A stretch of DNA of 23,280 bases, taken from a virus. Under the pieces are notes generated by a model. That model did not search any database and was not told the DNA's origin. It saw only the letters and a list, made by a program, of their open reading frames with translations. Position numbers and translations under genes: made by a program. How positions within the stretch are numbered: the first letter of the stretch is position 1; every line of letters begins with the position of its first letter. The stretch covers positions 1 to 23,280 of the IMG/VR virus record IMGVR_UViG_3300035666_000169. One strand, 5' to 3'. This document shows positions 14,279-20,869 of the stretch, piece by piece.

Positions 14279-15097
14279 TCAGCCCGCGGGCTCGAGTGCG
14301 TCGACGACGGCCAGCCCAAAGCGGTGCGTGATCGTCTGGTTCGTGGAGTCGGCCGGGGTCGAGGTGTACACGACCACGCCGACGGTGTAGCGGCTGCCAT
14401 CCGTGCCGCCGGTGACGGAGATCCGGATCCACATCCGGCGCTCCCGCCCGCGGATGACCTCGACGAAGCGGGTGTCGGCGTGGACCTCGAGCGTGTCGGC
14501 GTCGGCCCCTGCGTCGTCCTTCACGACGACGAGCACGCCGGCGACCTCCTCGTACTGGAGGTGCCCCGAGGACGGGCGGCGGTAGAGCTCGAGCACCTGG
14601 GCCGCGTCCAACCAGTAATGGATGGTGGCGGTGCTCTCCTTGCTCTCCAGGCTCTGCGGCCGGGTGAGGCCGGGCGGCTGTTTCTGCAGCACGATCCGCC
14701 GATCGGCGGGTCGGCCCAGCTCGATGTATCCGTCGAGGATGCTCGCCATCGTGACGGCGACGTCACCAGCACCCGCGGTGGTGTCCGTGTCGAAGTACAC
14801 CCAGAACAGGCAGCACGCATTCGCGGTGTTCTTCAGGGTCCCGCCGTCGATGCGGAGCCGCCCCGTGCGAGCGCCGACGGAGAACGCGCCGCCGCCGGGC
14901 TTGTCGACGTCGTAGCTCACGAGCGTGCGGCCGTCGGCCTGGGTGATCCGGAGCTCCTCGCCCGCGGAGTCGATGATGTCCCAGAACTCGTCCCAGTCGG
15001 GCGGGATCGTGATGTCGATGTCGCCCGACGCAGCCCCCGCGCTGTTCGGCACGGAGATCGCGGCGCGGCGCTTGAAGTTGTCGTCGTACCAGCTCAC
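14279..15097 (-). CDS. DUF2341-like structural protein
   Basis: A 272-residue protein starting at the GTG (15097) of a GTGA overlap. The first 125 residues follow the DUF2341 pattern: WYDDNFKRRAAISVPNSAG, a DIDITIPPDWDEFWDIIDSA segment, then LRITQADGRTLVSYDVDKPG, and a LFWVYFDTDTTAG strand. In bacteria such domains are extracellular beta-sandwich modules; here it is a virion protein. The second half (LQYEEVAGVLVVVKDDAGAD, RRMWIRISVTGGTDGSRYTV) is also beta-rich. Its position between the tail terminator candidate and the tail tube is unusual, since these two genes are normally adjacent. It could be a tail-tube decoration or a minor tail component. Confidence 0.6.
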   Translation of the reverse strand: MSWYDDNFKRRAAISVPNSAGAASGDIDITIPPDWDEFWDIIDSAGEELRITQADGRTLVSYDVDKPGGGAFSVGARTGRLRIDGGTLKNTANACCLFWVYFDTDTTAGAGDVAVTMASILDGYIELGRPADRRIVLQKQPPGLTRPQSLESKESTATIHYWLDAAQVLELYRRPSSGHLQYEEVAGVLVVVKDDAGADADTLEVHADTRFVEVIRGRERRMWIRISVTGGTDGSRYTVGVVVYTSTPADSTNQTITHRFGLAVVDALEPAG

Positions 15098-15567
15098 CGC
15101 GACAGCCCCCGCGTTGCTCTGTGCAGAGTCCACCCCACCGTAGCACGGACGTGGGCGTGCCCGTCGCCTTCGTCGAGGTCGGACACCACATCCGTGGTGA
15201 TCAGCAGGTCGGGGAGACCGTGCAGGGTGTTGCCGGTCGTGTCCGCCGCCGTCTGCAGCGCGAACGTGACCGCGTCGCACACCGACTCCGCGCAGACCAC
15301 GCGCGACTCCGCGGACAGCTCGGGGGAGGCGGCCCACACGTCGATCGCCAGCGCGCAGGTGGTCGTCCACCGGGTCATCACGGCTCCGCGCTGGGTGCGG
15401 TTCGTGGTGCCGGAGATGGCGGCACAGGGGAGGGCGGCGGCGGGCGGGGACGTGTACCGACCGCGCAGCACGCGACCAGGGCCCGACAGGTCGAGGCCCC
15501 CGCCGTGGTCGTCGGCCAGGGCGTTGCGGATGCTGACGATGACGTCGTCGAGGCGCGGCGCGGCCAT
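15094..15567 (-). CDS. Tail terminator (gpU-like) candidate
   Basis: A 157-residue protein; its ATG at 15567 shares a base with the connector stop (TGATG). It opens with APRLDDVIVSIRNALADDHG, a helix common in tail terminator and neck proteins, then has alternating strands (RTQRGAVMTRWTTTCALAID) and a helix AVTFALQTAADTT, ending in a DGHAHVRATVGWTLHRATRG strand. This size and strand/helix order fit proteins that cap the tail tube and join it to the connector. No catalytic residues are evident. The call relies mainly on order: connector, then this gene, then structural and tube genes. Confidence 0.6.
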   Translation of the reverse strand: MAAPRLDDVIVSIRNALADDHGGGLDLSGPGRVLRGRYTSPPAAALPCAAISGTTNRTQRGAVMTRWTTTCALAIDVWAASPELSAESRVVCAESVCDAVTFALQTAADTTGNTLHGLPDLLITTDVVSDLDEGDGHAHVRATVGWTLHRATRGLSR

Positions 15568-16184
15568 CAGCCCACCCGGTGGCGCCAGACGACGTAGGCG
15601 CCGTCCAGCGCAGCGCGCACGGAGTCGGAGAGCAGGTGTGCGGGGTGCGAGCGGGTGAAGCTCTGGCCGCTCGACGAGGTGCCGCCGGTCTTGTCCCCGG
15701 CCCGGCCCTGGGCGAGCAGGTCACGCACAGCGGTCGCGAGGATGGCCACGAGGGCGGGAGGGCAGGTCGTGAAGCCGGCGACCACCACCACCTTGTTCGC
15801 CCGGTAGGCGGTCGACCACGCCTGCAGCGAACCCGTGGGGGTCGCGTAGAGGGTGCCGTCGCGGACGGAGACCGCGTAGTCGCCGGAGACCAGGGCCGTG
15901 CTCGACGCGTGCCCCCAGGTCGGGTCCACGTTCGCGGACGTGACGGAGACCACCGGGCGCAGCGGGAGCCGGAGCGCGCGCGGCTCCTCGGGGGCGGCCT
16001 CGAGGTACAGCGTGTAGGTGCTGTCCTCGAGCGTGTGGATGCCGGCGTCGTTCTCAGGGAAGCCGCAGTACGCGGCCACCAGCCCGTCAGCGCGGGCGAT
16101 CATCGCGGAGAGCAGCACGTCGTCGCCACCACCCTGCAGCGCCTGGTAGTGGTCACGGACCTGCGCTGGGGTGATGATCGGCAA
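15567..16184 (-). CDS. Head-tail connector (HK97 gp6-like adaptor)
   Basis: A 205-residue protein that begins with TTG at 16184, preceded by GGAGAG about 6 nt upstream; this is the only TTG start seen in the window. The N-terminal helices (ITPAQVRDHYQALQGGGDD, LLSAMIARADGLVAAYCGFP) and the later TCPPALVAILATAVRDLLAQ helix match the alpha-helical adaptor family that forms the ring below the portal. The middle is a beta insert (LRLPLRPVVSVTSANVD, SVRDGTLYATPTGSL). The placement after the capsid genes and before the tail terminator is canonical. The tail contains Gly/Ser (TGGTSSSGQSF), a flexible linker. Confidence 0.8.
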   Translation of the reverse strand: MPIITPAQVRDHYQALQGGGDDVLLSAMIARADGLVAAYCGFPENDAGIHTLEDSTYTLYLEAAPEEPRALRLPLRPVVSVTSANVDPTWGHASSTALVSGDYAVSVRDGTLYATPTGSLQAWSTAYRANKVVVVAGFTTCPPALVAILATAVRDLLAQGRAGDKTGGTSSSGQSFTRSHPAHLLSDSVRAALDGAYVVWRHRVG

Positions 16185-16206
16185 GCTGCTCTCCGTCTGT
16201 CAGGGA

Positions 16207-16419
16207 TCAGCCCTTGCGGGCGCGGACGGCCTCGAGAACCTGGTCCGAGTGCAGGTGCACCGCCGCGAGCTCGCCGAGCTCGGAGAGGCACCCGTCGTGC
16301 TTGCCGGCCAGGATCTCGGCGGCGAGCTTCGCGGGAGGGGTGCGGAGGGCGGGCCACATGTCCTGGCTCCCCTTCTCGATGGTGTCGAACTTGCCGGGCT
16401 TCGGCTTCTCGTCGGCCAT
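16207..16419 (-). CDS. Unknown 70-residue capsid-region protein
   Basis: A small gene with an ATG at 16419, one base after the TAA of the decoration-like gene. The product is polar and helical (MADEKPKPGKFDTIEKGSQD, PAKLAAEILAGKHDG, LAAVHLHSDQVLEAVRARKG). No family recognised. It sits between the decoration-like gene and the connector. Similar small proteins in this position in other phages are often minor head proteins or assembly factors. Good third-position G/C use supports it being real. Confidence 0.65.
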   Translation of the reverse strand: MADEKPKPGKFDTIEKGSQDMWPALRTPPAKLAAEILAGKHDGCLSELGELAAVHLHSDQVLEAVRARKG

Positions 16420-16420
16420 C

Positions 16421-16867
16421 TTAGCCCACCTTGCGGAGCGCGATGCACACCGCGCCGTCGAAGGCAGCGCCGGTGCCGCCGTTGGTGTTCTCGACCCGGA
16501 ACTGGTAGCCACGGCTGACGGTCGCGGGCTTCGTCACCGTGAGGTCGATCACGGTGCCGATCACGTAGGCCGAGCTGGTGAGATCGGAGTCGGTGGTGTG
16601 CGACGCCAGCGTGGTCCACGAGGTGGACGCCGTGCCCGCGTTCATCGCGACGGTGAAGGCGTTCACGTTGCTCGCGTTGACCGCCACGGCGGTCGCGGGA
16701 GCGAACATGATCCCGGTCACTTCGTACGAGCCCGTGAAGGGCATCGGGATGTAGCGCTCGTCGTCGGTGTTGGCGGCGTAGGTGAAGTCGACACACAGCG
16801 AGGCGGCCTGCTGTGCGGCGGCCTCGGTGGTGAGCAGGGCGGCCATGGCCGCGAGGAGGGAAAGCAT
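16421..16867 (-). CDS. Capsid decoration-like protein with hydrophobic N-terminus
   Basis: A 148-residue protein with an ATG at 16867 and a GGAG ribosome binding site. Residues 1-18 (MLSLLAAMAALLTTEAAA) are hydrophobic and look like a signal peptide or membrane anchor, an odd feature for a phage head protein; an internal start at residue 8 would shorten this but not remove it. The remainder is a beta-rich fold (YIPMPFTGSYEVTGIMFAPA, VNASNVNAFTVAMNAGTAST, SSAYVIGTVIDLTVTKPATV) that matches head decoration proteins encoded next to the major capsid gene. TAA is used as stop, in contrast to the TGA that dominates elsewhere. Confidence 0.6.
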   Translation of the reverse strand: MLSLLAAMAALLTTEAAAQQAASLCVDFTYAANTDDERYIPMPFTGSYEVTGIMFAPATAVAVNASNVNAFTVAMNAGTASTSWTTLASHTTDSDLTSSAYVIGTVIDLTVTKPATVSRGYQFRVENTNGGTGAAFDGAVCIALRKVG

Positions 16868-16892
16868 GGTGTGCGCTCCGGAAGGGGTGAGA

Positions 16893-18467
16893 TCAGGAAA
16901 TGTCGGCGTTGTAGCACCACGCGACCGATTTCTCGGTCGACTGGCCGATGTGGCGCGGGGTCCACCGCTCGGTCAGGGTGGTGTACGTGACGTGCTGGCG
17001 GGCGACGACCTCGACCTCGACGCGCGGGCCGCGGCGGACCGCGTTCTTCCAGCGGCTGCGGTTCACGATGAGGACGCCGGTCTTCGTCTTCGTCGAGTCG
17101 TCGTAGATGCCGCTGGTGTTGTACTGCTTGTCCACGAACTCGGAGATCACCAGGGGGTGCCCGGCGATGCTGCCGACCTGGCCGGTGAGCAGGGTCGCGA
17201 GGGCGCCGATCTTGTCCACGGTGAGGAGGTTGGTGTCCTGCAGGAGCTTCGCGATGTAGAACTCCGGCGAGGTGATGATCGCCAGCTCGCCGAGCATGTG
17301 CGGGGAGTCGAGGTTGATGAACTCGGCCATGATGCCCGCGGCCGTCTGGGTGCCGAGGGCGGAGCTGGACGACACGTCGAACGAGTGGTGGCGCAGGCCG
17401 ATCGCGGTCTTCCGGTGGTCGTTGGCGTGACCGAGGGTGGACCAGCGGCTGCGCGGGTTCCAGCCGGCGAGGCCGGTATCACCGCCGTTCGTGTCGGCGT
17501 TGATCCACGCGTCTTCCTTGCCGTCGCGGATGGCTTCGGCCAGGAGCATCAGCGCCATCCCGGCGTACTCGATGATCGAGTCCTCGGAGGCGTCCCGGTT
17601 CGCGGGGAGGGTCACGCCCCAGGTCTTCGGCGCCGCGTTGACGCTGGAGGTCACGGGCTGCGAACGCTGGATCATCGCGGGGTCCAGGTCGCCGGCGACG
17701 GGCTGCCCGACCAGGAAGGGCTGGCACCCGGTCACCAAGAACGGGTTGATCGTCGACCCGCCCGTGGGCATCTGCATCGTCTCGAAGAGGTTGGTCACCG
17801 ACCGGGCCGCCTCGAGCTTGCGGTAGAGCTCGGGGAGGGTGACGTCGGGGATCATCTCCGCGCCCTCGGTGGCGTTGTCGGCGAACGCCTGGCGGACCCA
17901 CGCGGGGCCGCGGTCCAGGTGGCGCCGGAGGGCGGCGTCGATCGCGGGGGTCGTGCCGAAGCTGGTGCCGCCGCTGGTCGTGCCGCGGGACCGGGCCATC
18001 TTGGCGAGGCCGCGCACGGTCACGATGTGCTGGAGCTCGGCCTGCCACTCGGTGACGGGCGCGACGTCGTCGAGCAGGCCGGGCTGGGCGCGGCCCATCT
18101 CGTCGTGCTCGGTGAGGAGCCGGACGGCCCGCTCGGAGGTCTTCGAGGCGGCGTACTCGCGGCCGGGGCGCGCGGCCTCGGGGGCGGCGTAGGACACGGG
18201 GCCCTGCCGGAGGCTCGGATCGACGGCCTGCGCGCGCACGCTCTCGGCGCGCACGGTGTACCGCTGCTGGGCGTCGGCGTCGGAGCCGGTCGGCGCGGCG
18301 TGCGCGGCCTCGATCGACTGGCGGCGCAGGTCGCGCAGCTGACCGGTGAGGGTCGAGACGGCCTCGTCCAGCCGCGAGAACTTCTCGCCGGGAACGAGGG
18401 TCTTGACGTGGTCCTGCAGGGAGGACAGGGTCTTGACGACCTCGTCCGGGGTCGTGATCGACATCAT
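16893..18467 (-). CDS. Major capsid protein, HK97 fold, with N-terminal scaffold-like region
   Basis: A 524-residue protein starting at the ATG of an ATGATG at 18467, where the protease stop overlaps (ATGA); GGAG lies 6 nt upstream. Residues about 1-60 are coiled-coil-like (VVKTLSSLQDHVKTLVPGEK, LDEAVSTLTGQLRDLRRQS), the delta/scaffold region cut off by the prohead protease. The HK97-fold core follows: EMIPDVTLPELYRKLEAARS, an E-loop-like region, PFLVGQPVAGDLDPAM, DASEDSIIEYAGMALM (spine helix), and a C-terminal RRGPRVEVEVVARQHVTYTT segment. It forms the icosahedral shell. Confidence 0.93.
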   Translation of the reverse strand: MMSITTPDEVVKTLSSLQDHVKTLVPGEKFSRLDEAVSTLTGQLRDLRRQSIEAAHAAPTGSDADAQQRYTVRAESVRAQAVDPSLRQGPVSYAAPEAARPGREYAASKTSERAVRLLTEHDEMGRAQPGLLDDVAPVTEWQAELQHIVTVRGLAKMARSRGTTSGGTSFGTTPAIDAALRRHLDRGPAWVRQAFADNATEGAEMIPDVTLPELYRKLEAARSVTNLFETMQMPTGGSTINPFLVTGCQPFLVGQPVAGDLDPAMIQRSQPVTSSVNAAPKTWGVTLPANRDASEDSIIEYAGMALMLLAEAIRDGKEDAWINADTNGGDTGLAGWNPRSRWSTLGHANDHRKTAIGLRHHSFDVSSSSALGTQTAAGIMAEFINLDSPHMLGELAIITSPEFYIAKLLQDTNLLTVDKIGALATLLTGQVGSIAGHPLVISEFVDKQYNTSGIYDDSTKTKTGVLIVNRSRWKNAVRRGPRVEVEVVARQHVTYTTLTERWTPRHIGQSTEKSVAWCYNADIS

Positions 18468-19273
18468 GCGCTCCGAGTGGCCCACCACGCATCGAGCGGG
18501 GAAGGCGGGGTGATGGTGGGCGGTGGCGCCGCGAGCAGTGCTGCGGCCTGGATGGACTGGCGGATCGCCGGGTCGTGGCGCACGGCGTCGAGCACCACCT
18601 CGGCGGCCGAGGAGGCGAGCACCTCGCGCACGGCGCGGCGGATCTGCTCCTGCGGGTCCTCGGAGGCGAGCGCCCACGACTGCAGCTGCAGCGCGGTGGG
18701 GTCGCGGGGCACGGCCACCGAGCTCCACTCGTACAGCTCAGGGTGGCGGTAGTACTGGCCTGCGCGCCACTCGGGCACGGTGTCGGGATCGAGCCGCCAG
18801 CGGTCGCCCTCGGGGAGCTTCGTGCGCGCCACGCTGCCCTTGCCCGGCATGAAGCCGATCGACACGGCCTTGCGCACGCCGCGCGCGTGCTGGCCAGCGA
18901 TGAGGATGGCGGTGGGGTTGCTCTCGTGCAGGTCCCACTGGACCGCGCCCTCGAGGCGGGCGGTGTCTCCATCCTGCACGATCTTCGCGGTGCCGACGCC
19001 GATCACCCGCAGCGGGTCGTGATCGGCGAGGACCACTGGGTTCCGACGGAACGGCGCCAGTCGGAACTCGCGGGTGGCGATCACGTCGCCGCCGGCTTCC
19101 CACTGGGGGTTGTAGCGGACCTCGCCGCCTCCGTACAGGATGAAGCGCGCCGAACCCTCGTCAACGGTGGCACCGTCCGCAGCGCTGCCCTCGGCACGCC
19201 AGGTGTGGTGCGCGCCGTTGCGGCCGGCGAAGGCCAGCCCGTCGAGGTCGTCGAGGTCGAGATCTGCACCCAT
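18464..19273 (-). CDS. Prohead protease (HK97 family, peptidase U35-like)
   Basis: A 269-residue protein. The catalytic His is at 85 in VLADHDPLRV and the Ser at 138 in RGVRKAVSIGFMPG, with the downstream acid in ELYEWSSVAVPRD (E182), the standard signature of this family. It cuts the capsid protein's N-terminal region during prohead maturation. The C-terminal 70 residues are helical and may bind the scaffold. The ATG at 19273 is the first codon of the long structural operon; a TAnnnT box ends 7 nt before it, suggesting a leaderless message. The gene's normal upstream neighbour, the portal, lies divergently on the other strand. Confidence 0.93.
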   Translation of the reverse strand: MGADLDLDDLDGLAFAGRNGAHHTWRAEGSAADGATVDEGSARFILYGGGEVRYNPQWEAGGDVIATREFRLAPFRRNPVVLADHDPLRVIGVGTAKIVQDGDTARLEGAVQWDLHESNPTAILIAGQHARGVRKAVSIGFMPGKGSVARTKLPEGDRWRLDPDTVPEWRAGQYYRHPELYEWSSVAVPRDPTALQLQSWALASEDPQEQIRRAVREVLASSAAEVVLDAVRHDPAIRQSIQAAALLAAPPPTITPPSPLDAWWATRSA

Positions 19274-19310
19274 GACAGAGACGCTATCACGACTGTGTCG
19301 AATCTGTCAT
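19272..19310. repeat. Inverted repeats in the divergent promoter (operator candidate)
   Basis: ATGACAGA (19272-19279) and TCTGTCAT (19303-19310) are an 8-bp perfect inverted repeat with 23 bp between. One arm is the -35 region of the leftward promoter and the other includes the protease start codon. A second, inner palindrome is CGAC-TGT-GTCG (19290-19300). ATCACGAC occurs twice in direct orientation (19286-19293 and 19309-19316). The density of symmetry in a 60-bp gap between two divergent structural genes suggests a regulator binding site. Confidence 0.5.
19281..19310 (-). promoter_or_regulatory. Leftward promoter of the protease-capsid operon
   Basis: On the minus strand ATGACA (19310-19305, 5 of 6 to TTGACA) is separated by 18 bp from TAGCGT (19286-19281), a TAnnnT -10 box. 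The hexamer ends 7 nt before the ATG at 19273, so transcription would start at or within a base or two of the start codon. Confidence 0.6.
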
Positions 19311-19320
19311 CACGACGCGA

Positions 19321-19333
19321 TACAATCGCATGC
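19321..19333 (+). promoter_or_regulatory. Rightward promoter of the portal gene (-10 element)
   Basis: TACAAT at 19321-19326 is a TAnnnT -10 box (5 of 6 to TATAAT). It ends 7 nt before the ATG at 19334, again predicting a leaderless message. No convincing -35 lies 17-19 bp upstream (best weak matches near 19296-19303), so it may need an activator. Confidence 0.55.
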
Positions 19334-20869
19334 ATGCCACCTGCCGACCCGTCGTCCACGTCCCTCGCGCTGCGCCCCGGACTCCTCGCCCGTGCGCGCG
19401 ACACGGTCGGAGGGTGGGTGCGCCAGCTGCTCGCACCGATCGAGATCACCGCCTCAGCGGGGTACGCCGGGTACCCGGTGCAGCCGGGCTTCTCGCAGCT
19501 CGGCGCGCTGTCGGCGATGGCCGCGTTCCCGTGGGTCCGCGCCTGCATCCGTGCGCGGTGCGACGACGTCGGGGGGCTTCCGATCGTGGTGGTGCAAGGC
19601 CCCGACGGAGTCGAGCAGGTGCCCGGCCACCCGTTCCTGCGGCTCCTCAAGCGTCCGTCGCCGGGGGTGACGCGCACGCTGCTCCTGCGCCAGCTCGAGG
19701 CCGACCTCTCCCTCACCGGGAACGCGTACCTGTGGCTGCGCTCGGTCGGGATCAACGAGTGGGAACTCCACCGCCTGCACCCCGAACAGATGCGCGCCGA
19801 GGTGCGCGGCGGCGTGATCGTGCGGTGGATCTACGGCGGCGAGGTCCGGCTCTCGCCCCTCGAGGTGCAACACATCCACGACGTCTCGTGGTCGGACGGG
19901 CTGTCGGCGCTGTACGGGGAGAGCGCGATCCGCACGCTGAAGGATGGCCTTCTGACCGTGCAGAAGTCGCGCGCCTTCGCCGCGGCGCAGGCGGGGAAGG
20001 GCCGTCCCGACGTGATCATCACGTACCCGTCCGCGCAGACCGTCGGACCGCGGGCGCTCAAAGAGGTCGTCGAGCAGTACCTGGCGGCCATGGCCTCGGG
20101 GGTCGGCGTGCTCGCCCTGTCGGGCGGCCCCACCGTCTCGTCGACCTCGTGGACGGCGAAGGATGTCGACTTCAGCGGGCTCGACACCGCCGTCCGGGAC
20201 GAGACCCTCTCGGTGCTCCGCGTGCCGCCCACCCGGGCCGGCATCCCGCAGGCGAACTTCGCCGTCGCCAAGGCGGAGATGCGCGACTACTGGGGCTCGC
20301 TCGTCGTCTCGGATCTGGCGCTCATCGCCGAGGCCCTGACCGTGATCGCGCAGCAGGTCGGCGGGTCGGCCTCCGACGAGGTGCGCTTCGACACGTCCGC
20401 CGTGGAGGCGCTCCAGACCAGCTACGACCAGCGCCAGGCGCGCGCCGGGTTCTGGGTCACCGTGATGGGCGCCGACCCGAGGGCAGCGGCCTCGTACGAG
20501 GGCTTCCGCGACGCCCCGGTGGGCGTGCCGCCGTCGTCGAGGGAGTCGAGCCGCCCGAAGCCGGAGGTCGACGACCAGCCCTCTCGGCAGTCGGCGGCGC
20601 TCTCGGCCTGGTACACGGCCGCAGTGGGTCGGGTCGCGACCGGGGAGGCCGACGACAACCAGGAGCAGTGGCGGCTGGCGGGTGCGCTCGAGCTCGCCGG
20701 TGACCCGGACCCGGTGGGGTCGGCGCTGGCCATCGCGCCCGTGCTCCTCGAGGCCGCGCGCCAGGCTGCGGAGAGCGGCGAGCCCCTGACGGCAGGCCGG
20801 GCGGCGCAGATCACCCGCGCGGCGCTGCGGATCCCTCAGGCCCCAGCGGCGATCCCGACGGCGAAGTAG
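19334..20869 (+). CDS. Portal protein (HK97 family), inverted relative to its neighbours
   Basis: A 511-residue protein; the ATG at 19334 is chosen because the portal sequence starts there and a -10 box lies 7 nt upstream. Upstream in-frame sequence only mirrors the protease gene. The HK97 portal pattern is clear: AAFPWVRACIRARCDDVGGL, HPFLRLLKRPSPGVTRTLLL, ADLSLTGNAYLWLR near residue 125, and later SALYGESAIRTLKDGL. The C-terminal 90 residues are a helical extension. Portals form the 12-subunit ring through which the terminase packages DNA. The gene is on the plus strand while the terminase and all other structural genes are on the minus strand, and its last 34 bp overlap the end of the terminase gene tail to tail. 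Confidence 0.93.
   Translation: MPPADPSSTSLALRPGLLARARDTVGGWVRQLLAPIEITASAGYAGYPVQPGFSQLGALSAMAAFPWVRACIRARCDDVGGLPIVVVQGPDGVEQVPGHPFLRLLKRPSPGVTRTLLLRQLEADLSLTGNAYLWLRSVGINEWELHRLHPEQMRAEVRGGVIVRWIYGGEVRLSPLEVQHIHDVSWSDGLSALYGESAIRTLKDGLLTVQKSRAFAAAQAGKGRPDVIITYPSAQTVGPRALKEVVEQYLAAMASGVGVLALSGGPTVSSTSWTAKDVDFSGLDTAVRDETLSVLRVPPTRAGIPQANFAVAKAEMRDYWGSLVVSDLALIAEALTVIAQQVGGSASDEVRFDTSAVEALQTSYDQRQARAGFWVTVMGADPRAAASYEGFRDAPVGVPPSSRESSRPKPEVDDQPSRQSAALSAWYTAAVGRVATGEADDNQEQWRLAGALELAGDPDPVGSALAIAPVLLEAARQAAESGEPLTAGRAAQITRAALRIPQAPAAIPTAK

Noticed and set aside
13643-15658. 671-residue plus-strand open frame and similar long antisense frames at 16782-18752 and 7739-9418
   Set aside because: They lie opposite well-supported structural genes, have Arg/Gly/Val-rich composition and no recognisable protein; typical of GC-saturated codon bias.
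18575-19333. Upstream extension of the portal frame to 18575
   Set aside because: The extra 253 residues are an antisense shadow of the protease gene; portal homology and a -10 box support the ATG at 19334.
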